This document shows positions 1 to 6,816 of a stretch of 9,015 bases of DNA, in pieces. This DNA comes from an uncultured Flavobacteriia bacterium. GTDB lineage: Bacteria; Bacteroidota; Bacteroidia; Flavobacteriales_D; Crocinitomicaceae. The notes under the pieces are model-generated. The model was not told where the DNA came from, did no database searches, and worked only from the letters and a program-made list of their open reading frames with translations. The first letter of the stretch is position 1; the number at the start of each line of letters is the position of its first letter. The stretch is from assembly GCA_903887095.1 (NCBI GenBank), contig CAISOQ010000189.1, positions 1 through 9,015 on the forward strand. The letters are read 5' to 3'. A program made the position numbers and the translations under genes.

Positions 1-90
1 CACGAAAAATACCAAGAGATCAATGGTGTAAAACATGATTTTGACGATCTCAAAACAACAATTGAATTATTAAAAAAACTGGAGAAATAA
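1..90 (+). CDS. murE: UDP-N-acetylmuramyl-tripeptide synthetase, C-terminal end only (partial)
   Basis: Only the last 29 codons are in the window, ending in TAA at 88-90. The visible peptide starts HEKYQEINGVKHDFDDL, which fits the end of MurE, where a Gly-His-Glu-x-Tyr-Gln segment is followed by a short stretch with a 'DD' (often DDR) and a final helix; the Gly of GHE would lie just outside the window. MurE adds the third amino acid, usually meso-diaminopimelate in Gram-negative bacteria, to UDP-MurNAc-L-Ala-D-Glu in the cytoplasm. The residues that decide the amino acid added are not visible. The stop overlaps the mraY start by one base (TAATG), which suggests translational coupling. The position just before mraY supports the assignment. 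It could in principle be murF, which shares a Mur ligase C-domain, but the HExYQ ending favours murE. Confidence 0.82.
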   Translation, partial: HEKYQEINGVKHDFDDLKTTIELLKKLEK

Positions 91-1334
91 TGTTGTACTA
101 TCTTTTTGATTACTTAGACAAGTTTAACTTCCCTGGAGCTGGATTTTTTCAATTCATTTCTTTTCGAGCAGCAATGGCGCTCATTACTTCATTGATTGTT
201 TCCATCTTTTTTGGAAAACGCATCATTAATTTGTTGAGAAAGCAACAGATTGGAGAAACTGTTCGAGATCTTGGTTTGGCTGGTCAGCTAGAAAAATCAG
301 GAACGCCAACTATGGGTGGGATTATTATTTTGAGTGCAATTCTAATTCCAACGTTGCTATTTGCAAAACTTCATAACATCTATGTGATTACAATGCTCGT
401 TGCAACTATTTGGCTTGGAGTGATAGGATTTCTGGATGATTACATCAAGGTATTTAAGAAAAACAAAGAAGGATTAGCAGGTAAATCAAAAGTAGTTGGA
501 CAAATTGGAGTCGGTTTGATTGTGGGGTGTATTCTTTATTTTTCAAACGATGTTACTGTTCACAAACGTGTTCCGGCAAACTATCAACTTCAGGGAGAGG
601 AGCAATTTGTGACCCACCAGCATCAAAATGATGGAGAGGAGCAATTCAAGTGGATCAAGACAGATGACATGACAACTACAATTCCTTTTATCAAAGGAAA
701 TGAATTCAACTACAACTGGTTGATGGGTGATTCCAATAAATCTTATGGCTGGATGCTCTTCATTCCTATTGTGATTTTTATAGTGATCGCTGTATCAAAT
801 GGTGCGAACATGACCGATGGACTAGATGGTTTGGCAACGGGAACTTCAGCTATAATTGGTTTGGCGCTGGCTATTCTTGCCTATGTCAGCTCCAATGCAA
901 AGTTTGCAGATTATCTCAATGTAATGTACATCCCTCTTGCTGAAGAGTTGGTGATTTTTATTGCTGCCTTTGTGGGTGCATGCATCGGATTCATGTGGTA
1001 CAATTCTTTTCCTGCACAAGTTTTCATGGGAGATACGGGAAGTTTGGCCTTGGGTGGTATTATTGCCGTGTTTGCAATTTCCATTCGCAAGGAGTTATTA
1101 ATTCCAGTGTTGTGCGGTGTTTTCTTAATTGAGAATCTTTCAGTCATCATGCAAGTTGGATATTTCAAGTACACTAAAAAACGTTTTGGCGAAGGGAAAA
1201 GAGTATTCCTTATGGCACCATTGCACCACCATTTTCAAAAGAAGGGACTGCACGAAGCAAAAATTGTTTCTCGCTTTTGGATTGTAGGGGTGCTTCTAGC
1301 TGTGATTACAATTGTTACGCTGAAATTAAGATAA
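90..1334 (+). CDS. mraY: Phospho-N-acetylmuramoyl-pentapeptide-transferase (lipid I synthase)
   Basis: This integral membrane enzyme transfers phospho-MurNAc-pentapeptide from UDP to undecaprenyl phosphate, forming lipid I on the cytoplasmic face. All family signatures are present in the 414 residues: GTPTMGG (71-77), the Asp pair in FLDDYIKV (D116, D117), NMTDGLDGLATG (240-251), FMGDTGS (312-318, with the Mg-binding Asp D315) and the histidine motif APLHHHF (376-382). About ten hydrophobic segments are seen. The protein is some 50 residues longer than the E. coli enzyme because of a polar insert at about residues 155-200, between the fourth and fifth membrane helices. By the known MraY topology this lies on the periplasmic side. 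Longer MraY proteins of this kind are, as I recall, usual in Bacteroidota. The ATG overlaps the murE stop by one base, and the N-terminus fits the family, so this start is preferred. murD begins one base after the stop. Confidence 0.97.
   Translation: MLYYLFDYLDKFNFPGAGFFQFISFRAAMALITSLIVSIFFGKRIINLLRKQQIGETVRDLGLAGQLEKSGTPTMGGIIILSAILIPTLLFAKLHNIYVITMLVATIWLGVIGFLDDYIKVFKKNKEGLAGKSKVVGQIGVGLIVGCILYFSNDVTVHKRVPANYQLQGEEQFVTHQHQNDGEEQFKWIKTDDMTTTIPFIKGNEFNYNWLMGDSNKSYGWMLFIPIVIFIVIAVSNGANMTDGLDGLATGTSAIIGLALAILAYVSSNAKFADYLNVMYIPLAEELVIFIAAFVGACIGFMWYNSFPAQVFMGDTGSLALGGIIAVFAISIRKELLIPVLCGVFLIENLSVIMQVGYFKYTKKRFGEGKRVFLMAPLHHHFQKKGLHEAKIVSRFWIVGVLLAVITIVTLKLR
594..646 (+). repeat. 14-base direct repeat inside the mraY insert
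   Basis: The sequence GGAGAGGAGCAATT occurs exactly twice, at 594-607 and 633-646. The offset is 39 bases, exactly 13 codons, so both copies are read in the same frame as Gly-Glu-Glu-Gln-Phe (residues 169-173 and 182-186 of MraY). The sequence after each copy is not clearly conserved. The pattern could be the remnant of an in-frame 39-base tandem duplication in a loop under weak constraint. Confidence 0.7.
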
Positions 1335-1335
1335 A

Positions 1336-2679
1336 TTGAAGTCCGAAGGAAAACATATCGTTATTCTGGGTGCCGGTGAAAGTGGTGTCGGTGCTGCTCT
1401 ACTTGCTCAAAAAATGGGCTGGGTGGTGTATGTTTCCGATTTTGGATTGATAAAGGAAAATTTTAAAAGCGAATTGAATGACAATTTGATAAAATGGGAA
1501 GAAGGTGGACATAATCTGGATGTAATATTAAATGCAGATTTAGTTGTAAAATCACCTGGCATCCCTGATAAAGCAGCAGTCATTGTCAAAATTAAAGAGA
1601 AGGGAATTCGCATTGTTTCGGAAATTGAATTTGCCGGATTCTATAACAAAGCAAAAACGATTTGTATTACAGGAAGCAACGGTAAAACAACTACTACCAT
1701 GCTCACCTACCACATCCTCAAAAAAGCGGGCATTAAGGTTGGACTTGCAGGTAATGTTGGTTTTAGCTTCGCCAAGCAAGTAGCAGAAGATAATTATGAT
1801 TGGTTTGTACTTGAATTAAGTTCATTCCAGCTTGATGATATGCAGGAGTTCAAGGCTGACATTGCAATTCTAACAAACATTACCCCAGATCATTTAGATC
1901 GCTACAATTACGTCATGCAGAACTATGTCGACTCAAAGTATCGCATCCAACAAAATCAAACTCAAAACGATTGGTTTATCTACAATTATGACGATCCAAT
2001 CATTCGAGCAGAAGTCGAAAAAAGAACAATTACAGCTCAAACAGCACCATTTTCTTTGAAAGAAGAAATCAAACTGGGGGGCTTTGCAGATGAAAAACAA
2101 CTAACAATAAACATAAAAGAACAATTCACTATGTCAATTCACGATTTAGCACTGAAAGGGAAACACAACACCCAAAACTCCTTGGCGTCAGGGATAGCGT
2201 CAAGAATTCTGGAAATCAGAAAAGAAGTTGTAAGAGAAAGTCTGGAGGACTTTGTAAATGTCGAACACCGATTGGAATTTGTTGCCAAGGTGAATGGGAT
2301 TGAGTTCATTAATGATTCAAAGGCGACAAATGTAAATTCAACTTGGTTTGCACTAGAAAGCATGGACAAACCAACAGTTTGGATTGTCGGTGGTGTAGAC
2401 AAAGGCAATGACTATGCTGAGTTGATGGATCTAGTTAGAGACAAAGTGAAAGCAATCATTTGTCTTGGTGTAGACAATAAAAAATTGATGGAAACTTTTT
2501 CTGGAGTCATTCCCACAATTGTTGAGGCGAGATCTGCAATGGAGGCTGTAGCGTATGGATACCGTTTAGCGAAGAAGGATGAATCTGTTTTGCTTTCTCC
2601 TGCATGCGCAAGTTTCGATTTGTTCGAGAACTATGAAGACAGAGGGAACCAGTTTAAGGATGCTGTAAGAGCATTGTAA
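1336..2679 (+). CDS. murD: UDP-N-acetylmuramoyl-L-alanine--D-glutamate ligase
   Basis: MurD is the cytoplasmic ATP-dependent ligase that adds D-glutamate to UDP-MurNAc-L-Ala. The 447 residues match the usual family length. In order there are the UDP-binding N-domain start LGAGESGVGAA (11-21), the ATP P-loop TGSNGKTTT (112-120), ELSSFQL (160-166), NITPDHLDR (181-189), a lysine in YVDSKYRI (K201) at the place of the carbamylated Lys of E. coli MurD, KGKHNTQN (274-281), HRLEF (311-315), and the C-domain motifs NDSKATN (326-332), GGVDKG (352-357) and LSPACASFDLF (420-430). The start is TTG. An in-frame TAA at 1327-1329 leaves only two codons upstream, and no ATG precedes the essential nucleotide-binding loop, so TTG is the only reasonable start. 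It lies one base after the mraY stop, and no clear Shine-Dalgarno sequence is present, consistent with coupling to mraY. The gene ends in tandem stops TAATAA (2677-2682). Confidence 0.96.
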   Translation: MKSEGKHIVILGAGESGVGAALLAQKMGWVVYVSDFGLIKENFKSELNDNLIKWEEGGHNLDVILNADLVVKSPGIPDKAAVIVKIKEKGIRIVSEIEFAGFYNKAKTICITGSNGKTTTTMLTYHILKKAGIKVGLAGNVGFSFAKQVAEDNYDWFVLELSSFQLDDMQEFKADIAILTNITPDHLDRYNYVMQNYVDSKYRIQQNQTQNDWFIYNYDDPIIRAEVEKRTITAQTAPFSLKEEIKLGGFADEKQLTINIKEQFTMSIHDLALKGKHNTQNSLASGIASRILEIRKEVVRESLEDFVNVEHRLEFVAKVNGIEFINDSKATNVNSTWFALESMDKPTVWIVGGVDKGNDYAELMDLVRDKVKAIICLGVDNKKLMETFSGVIPTIVEARSAMEAVAYGYRLAKKDESVLLSPACASFDLFENYEDRGNQFKDAVRAL

Positions 2680-2694
2680 TAAATTCTAAGCATC

Positions 2695-3165
2695 ATGGCG
2701 AATAAACTACATACTACAACTGATGATCGATTACTTCAGGCCCGTTCTGAGGGGTTGAAAGCACAAGGTTCGCCCCTGCGTCCGTTAGGGAAATTGTGGG
2801 GTATGGATGTATTTACATGGTTGAATCCAACTCCTGGGGTTTTATTGAATACAATGCAGTCATTTCCTTTTAAAATTGTTTGGATGGCTGGAAGTGATGA
2901 GGTGAATGAATTACTCAATGAGGACATTAGCTTGTTGAACAATATTGATTCTATTGTCACTTATGATGCATCTGTATTTTCTTTTAAAGACGAATGGCTG
3001 GATGGACTAATCAATTGCGCTGGAACGGACACGGTTGTTGATGCATTCTATTTTGTTGACCATCTGAAAGCGCCGAAGAAAATACTTCTTTTTACTGCCT
3101 CAGGAGAAGAGGTGATAGAAAAAGTAGAAAAATTTGAAAATTTCATACAGTTGATGAGGTCTTAA
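2695..3165 (+). CDS. Small protein resembling a degenerate MurD C-terminal domain; function unknown
   Basis: I do not recognise this 156-residue protein by name. No signal peptide or membrane segment is visible, so it is probably cytoplasmic. Aligned by eye, residues 36-156 follow the MurD C-domain (MurD residues 321-447) with few gaps. Examples are KIVWMAGS (60-67) against TVWIVGG, the predicted helix TVVDAFYFVDHLK (113-125) against AMEAVAYGYRLAK, and KILLFTAS (129-136) against SVLLSPAC. The catalytic motifs NDSKATN, DKG and SPACASFD are not kept, and the ATP-binding central domain is absent, so it cannot be a ligase on its own. The first 35 residues are polar and have no evident counterpart. 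It lies 15 bases after murD in the same reading frame, behind tandem stops, and its TAA overlaps the ftsW ATG by one base. This suggests it is translated as part of the operon. A regulatory or scaffold role with Mur enzymes or FtsW is conjecture; relic DNA from a partial murD duplication is the alternative. Confidence 0.8.
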   Translation: MANKLHTTTDDRLLQARSEGLKAQGSPLRPLGKLWGMDVFTWLNPTPGVLLNTMQSFPFKIVWMAGSDEVNELLNEDISLLNNIDSIVTYDASVFSFKDEWLDGLINCAGTDTVVDAFYFVDHLKAPKKILLFTASGEEVIEKVEKFENFIQLMRS

Positions 3166-4336
3166 TGAGGGAATACTTGAAATACCTGAAAGGTGATGGT
3201 GTCATATGGATCATCACGCTGCTAATGCTCTCATTTTCATTGGTGAGTGTTTACAGTTTTGTGCCCATCCTTGTGAAAATTGAGGGAGGTACACCTTTTA
3301 AGTATTTATTCAAGCATTTTGTATATGTAATCATAGGTTTGGAGTCTTATTCTGGATACATAAGAAAGACCCAAAATACATCATGCAGCTTTCTAAATTT
3401 GGGTATTACATTGGCATAGCTCTGCTCTTATTTACCTTGTTCTTTGGTACAAAAGTCAATGATGCAGGAAGGTGGATCAAAATCCCATTTATAGGTCTTA
3501 CATTCCAATCATCAGATTTCGCAAAGCTGGCATTACTCATTTATCTATCCAGGATTTTGTCAAAAAAACAAGATCAACTGTCAAGTTGGAAAGAAGGCTA
3601 CAAACCGTTAATTATCCCTGTTATTGTTATTTGTGTTTTGATTCTTAAGGATAATTTTTCAACGGCTGCCTTGCTTTTTGCAATCTGTATGACCTTACTT
3701 TTTATCGGTAAAGTACCGATATCAAAAATCTTTATGACGTTAGTTGGAATTGTAGTGTTAGCCATACTTGTGGTTGGCTTGCACAAGGCGGTTCCAGAAC
3801 TAAAATTGTTCCCGCGCTTTGAAACCTGGGAAAATCGTATCATGAATAAAATGGAGAACGACAATGATGTGCGTTCAAATGCCCAAGCGATGAATGCAAA
3901 ATTTGCAATTCAACACGGATCTATCTTTGGTTTGGGTGTAGGTGATGGAGAATTGAAAGAATACATTCCCGAGGCTTACGCTGATTTTTATTACTCCAGC
4001 TTTGTAGAAGAATTTGGTTTGGTATCGGCAGTCATCCTCATTTTACTCTATTTGATTCTTTTGTATCGGATCTTCAGAATCGCTCTGCAATCCGATAATC
4101 TATTTGAAACGTTTGCCTGTGTTGGAATCGGAATATTATTACTCACTCAAGCAGCTGTAAACATGCTGGTTTGTACAGGAGTTTTTCCAGTTACAGGTCA
4201 AAATATGCCTTTGTTGGCAATGGGTGGCTCTGCTCTAATCATGACTTGTGTCGCAATTGGAATCGTTCAGAGTATTGCCTATCGTCAAGAAAAAGGAAAA
4301 GACAGTGGTTTTTCTAATTCACTTGCTGCAGAATGA
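3165..4336 (+). CDS. ftsW: Septal peptidoglycan polymerase FtsW (SEDS family), reading frame broken near 3341
   Basis: FtsW is the polytopic SEDS glycosyltransferase that polymerises lipid II at the septum together with its partner class B PBP (FtsI). The coding sequence lies in two frames. 3165-3341 encodes the N-terminus (EYLKYLKGDGVIWII... through FKHFVYVIIGL). The frame used from 3341 to 4336 encodes GVLFWIHKKDPKYI and then the remaining 317 residues. One extra G in the GG at 3341-3342 restores a protein of about 390 residues, a normal FtsW length. Downstream features are intact: GRWIKIPF, DNFSTAAL, the segment PEAYADFYYSSFVEEFG carrying the Asp expected to be catalytic (about residue 274 when restored), and TGVFPVTGQNMPLLAMGGS. 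The start ATG overlaps the preceding stop (TAATG); the end overlaps murG by ATGA. As written, frame 1 stops at 3419. An internal start at 3383 would lose the first membrane helices. Sequencing error or a recent mutation is more likely than a decayed gene. Confidence 0.9.
3339..3343 (+). other. ftsW: Apparent one-base deletion (frameshift) in ftsW
   Basis: The bases read TTGGAGTC. In the upstream frame they give Leu-Glu-Ser and unrelated sequence up to a stop at 3417-3419. In the frame of the downstream FtsW they give Gly-Val-Leu-Phe-Trp. Reading TTGGGAGTC would yield Gly-Leu-Gly-Val-Leu-Phe, a smooth hydrophobic helix. The place is therefore the short G run at 3341-3342. No classical slippery heptamer is present at this site. 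Confidence 0.85.
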
Positions 4337-5436
4337 AATTAGATCGAGTAATTATATCAGGTGGCGGAACAGGAGGACATATTTTTCCTGCGATTGCCAT
4401 TGCGGATGAAATAAAAAAAAGAAACCCAAAGGCAGAGATACTTTTTATTGGTGCACAGGGAAAAATGGAAATGGAAAAAGTTCCAGCTGCGGGTTATCGC
4501 ATCGAAGGACTTACAATTGTCGGTTTTCAGCGAAAACTGACGTTTTCAAACTTTTTGCTTCCTTTTAAAATTATAAAGAGTTTACTCAAAGCAAGAAGCA
4601 TATTGAAGGAATTTAAACCACAGGCTGTTGTTGGAGTAGGTGGTTATGCAAGTGGCCCGACTTTGCAAGCGGCTACTATGTTGAAATTACCAACGCTTGT
4701 GCAAGAGCAGAACTCATTTCCTGGAAAGACAAATAAACTTTTGGCATCCAAAGTCAATGTGTTGTGCACGGCTTATGATGGTCTGGATAAATTTTTCCCA
4801 AAAGAGAAAATTCGATTAACCGGAAATCCTGTCAGACATGACATGGTGTCGATTGATGGGAAACGCGAAGAAGCAATGAATTATTATGGATTTGATTCTT
4901 CAAAGAAAACGATTTTGATCATCGGCGGAAGCCTTGGTGCGCGAACACTGAATAACGCTTTAGTTCAAAATATTGCAGAGATAGCTCGTCATGATGAAAT
5001 TCAAATTTTGTGGCAAAGTGGAAAGCTTTATTACGAGCAAATGCTCGAAATAATGAATAAAGAAAAGGTTGGTTCTATAAAACTTGTGCAGTTCATAGAT
5101 CGAATGGATTTAGCGTATGCAGCTGCCGATGTGATTATTTCTCGTGCAGGCGCAATTTCCGTCTCTGAGCTTTGTCTTATTGGTAAGCCAGTGGTTTTGG
5201 TTCCTTCCCCAAATGTAGCAGAAGACCATCAAACGAAAAATGCAATGGCTTTAGTAAATAAAAATGCGGCGATTTTAGTGAAAGATACTGAGGCAACACA
5301 ACATTTATTCTCAGTGGTCTTCCAATTGATGACGGATGAATCAAGGATGATGGCATACAGTTCTGAAATTAAAAAGTTGGCCAAACCAAATGCTACAGCA
5401 GACATCGTGAATGAATTAGAAAAAATTTCTAGATAG
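4333..5436 (+). CDS. murG: Undecaprenyldiphospho-muramoylpentapeptide beta-N-acetylglucosaminyltransferase
   Basis: MurG is the peripheral membrane GT-B glycosyltransferase that adds GlcNAc from UDP-GlcNAc to lipid I, forming lipid II on the inner face of the membrane. The 367 residues have normal family length. The N-domain shows the glycine-rich loop SGGGTGGHIFPA (9-20) with the conserved His16, the second loop GVGGYASGPT (101-110) and QEQNSFPGKTN (124-134). The C-domain shows GGSLGART (198-205), FIDRMDLAYAAAD (254-266), SRAGAISVSEL (270-280), where E279 is the position that contacts the ribose of the sugar donor in known structures, and the donor-site motif EDHQTKNA (297-304). The start codon lies in an ATGA overlap with the end of ftsW, and murC begins directly after the TAG. 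Both imply coupled translation. Confidence 0.97.
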   Translation: MKLDRVIISGGGTGGHIFPAIAIADEIKKRNPKAEILFIGAQGKMEMEKVPAAGYRIEGLTIVGFQRKLTFSNFLLPFKIIKSLLKARSILKEFKPQAVVGVGGYASGPTLQAATMLKLPTLVQEQNSFPGKTNKLLASKVNVLCTAYDGLDKFFPKEKIRLTGNPVRHDMVSIDGKREEAMNYYGFDSSKKTILIIGGSLGARTLNNALVQNIAEIARHDEIQILWQSGKLYYEQMLEIMNKEKVGSIKLVQFIDRMDLAYAAADVIISRAGAISVSELCLIGKPVVLVPSPNVAEDHQTKNAMALVNKNAAILVKDTEATQHLFSVVFQLMTDESRMMAYSSEIKKLAKPNATADIVNELEKISR

Positions 5437-6816
5437 ATGAGTCGCTTGGATCATATCAGTTTCGATCAATTTAATGGCGCATATTTTGTGGGCGTTGGAG
5501 GAATTGGTATGTCTGCCTTGGCGCGTTATTTTAAATCATTGGGTTGGGAAGTTTCAGGGTATGACAAAACACCTTCAGCGCTCACACATGAACTTATTAA
5601 TGAGGGAATACTCATTCATTTTGAAGATTTAGGTGAGGTCGCAATTTCAACATTGCCAAACATCCAACAAACTATTTTCATTTACACTCCTGCAATTCCA
5701 AGAGATCATAAAGAACTGGCTTTTATTCGGGATAAAGGATTGTCCTTATTCAAGCGTTCTGAGGTTTTGGGCTTGATAACCAGACAAAGCAAAGGATTAG
5801 GTGTTGCGGGAACACATGGAAAGACGACAACCAGTTCCATGTTAGCCCATATTCTAAATCAATCATCTCAACCTTGTGATGCATTTCTTGGCGGAATAGC
5901 AACAAATTTTAATTCCAATTTATTAATTGGAAAAGGTGCAGAATATACGGTGATTGAAGCTGATGAATTCGATAGATCTTTTTTGCAATTAAAGCCTTTT
6001 GCTTCAATTGTTACGTCGACCGATGCTGATCACCTTGATATTTATGGAGATTCTAATGAATTTATTCAAGGATTTCAGCAGTATACGCAGTTGATTGACC
6101 AAGCTGGTTGCTTGGTGAAACGTGAAGGCTTGGATGTGTATTCATCGGCAGAAACAATAACCTATGCGCTGGATTCTGAATCAGCAGATTATGCTGCATC
6201 TAATTTGCGCATGGATGACGGGCGATTTTACATGGATGTCAGAACCCCAAATTCGTTATGGAGTCAAGTAGAACTTGGAATACCAGGAATACACAATGCC
6301 GAAAATGCATTGGCTTGTATTGCACTTTTGGAGTTCCTTTCAGTTTCTGAAAATGAAATTCGAATAGGACTCAGCACATTTTTGGGTGTTAAAAGACGGT
6401 TTGAATACCATCTTAGAAAACCAAATCTTGTTTACATCGATGATTATGCGCATCACCCAACTGAACTTAGTGCACTGATTTCATCTATTCGACTGCTCTA
6501 TCCCGACAAGAAAATTACTGGAATATTTCAACCTCATCTTTTTTCTCGAACACGCGATTTTTTTGATGGATTTGCGAAAGAATTGTCAAAACTGGATGAT
6601 GTAATTCTAATGCCAATTTATCCTGCGAGAGAACTGCCAATTGAAGGTGTTTCAAGTGAAGCTTTATTGGAGGCAATTTCTTTAAAAAGCAAGAAAATTC
6701 TTTCGCCGGAAGAAGTGTTGGAAAGCTTCAAAGGATTTAATGAGGGTGTAGTCTTGACGATAGGAGCTGGCGATATAGATCGCATTGTTGAACCGCTTAA
6801 AATGGTGCTGTCATGA
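5437..6816 (+). CDS. murC: UDP-N-acetylmuramate--L-alanine ligase
   Basis: MurC is the first Mur ligase, adding L-alanine to UDP-MurNAc at the expense of ATP in the cytoplasm. The 459 residues show the UDP-binding loop VGVGGIGMSALARYF (18-32), the P-loop AGTHGKTTTSSM (124-135), EADEFDRSF (174-182), the DADHLD segment (196-201), GIHNAENALA (284-293), KRRFEYH (319-325), DDYAHHPTE (335-343), QPHLFSRTRDF (365-375) and the terminal GAGDID (443-448). AHHPTE and FQPHLFSRT separate MurC from MurD, MurE and MurF. The recycling enzyme Mpl shares some of these motifs, but the length and the dcw position favour MurC. The ATG follows the murG TAG with no gap, and the TGA overlaps the ftsQ start by ATGA. 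No ddl or murB gene lies between murC and ftsQ, in contrast to the E. coli cluster (ddlB) and to many other bacteria. Confidence 0.97.
   Translation: MSRLDHISFDQFNGAYFVGVGGIGMSALARYFKSLGWEVSGYDKTPSALTHELINEGILIHFEDLGEVAISTLPNIQQTIFIYTPAIPRDHKELAFIRDKGLSLFKRSEVLGLITRQSKGLGVAGTHGKTTTSSMLAHILNQSSQPCDAFLGGIATNFNSNLLIGKGAEYTVIEADEFDRSFLQLKPFASIVTSTDADHLDIYGDSNEFIQGFQQYTQLIDQAGCLVKREGLDVYSSAETITYALDSESADYAASNLRMDDGRFYMDVRTPNSLWSQVELGIPGIHNAENALACIALLEFLSVSENEIRIGLSTFLGVKRRFEYHLRKPNLVYIDDYAHHPTELSALISSIRLLYPDKKITGIFQPHLFSRTRDFFDGFAKELSKLDDVILMPIYPARELPIEGVSSEALLEAISLKSKKILSPEEVLESFKGFNEGVVLTIGAGDIDRIVEPLKMVLS

Noticed and set aside
911..1174. Antisense open frame of 87 codons inside mraY
   Set aside because: It lies wholly opposite strongly conserved MraY sequence, has no recognisable domain and no upstream signal; it is a shadow of the real gene. 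The same applies to the antisense frames at 1407-1613, 1552-1779, 2139-2408, 2736-2960, 3598-3864, 6984-7223, 7564-7803 and 8417-8701.
1583..1783. Same-strand 66-codon open frame inside murD
   Set aside because: It is read out of frame through the conserved MurD P-loop region, and its product has no recognisable features.
2680..2694. Terminator or promoter in the gap between murD and the small gene
   Set aside because: The gap is only 15 bases, with no hairpin, T run or consensus box.
3333..3347. Programmed -1 ribosomal frameshifting in ftsW
   Set aside because: The direction would fit, but the codons ATA GGT TTG GAG form no X XXY YYZ slippery site, no obvious downstream stem was seen, and FtsW is not known to use frameshifting.
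3922..3929. TATCTTTG inside ftsW (and TAAATTTG at 3394-3401) as Bacteroidota -7 boxes
   Set aside because: Both lie deep in coding sequence far from the next start codon; several chance matches to TAnnTTTG are expected in an AT-rich 9 kb window.
3383..4336. The reading frame from ATG 3383 as an independent short ftsW gene
   Set aside because: The same frame continues upstream to 3341 with clear FtsW sequence (GVLFWIHKKDPKYI) that joins the preceding frame, so the ATG is an internal methionine and a start there would drop the first membrane helices.
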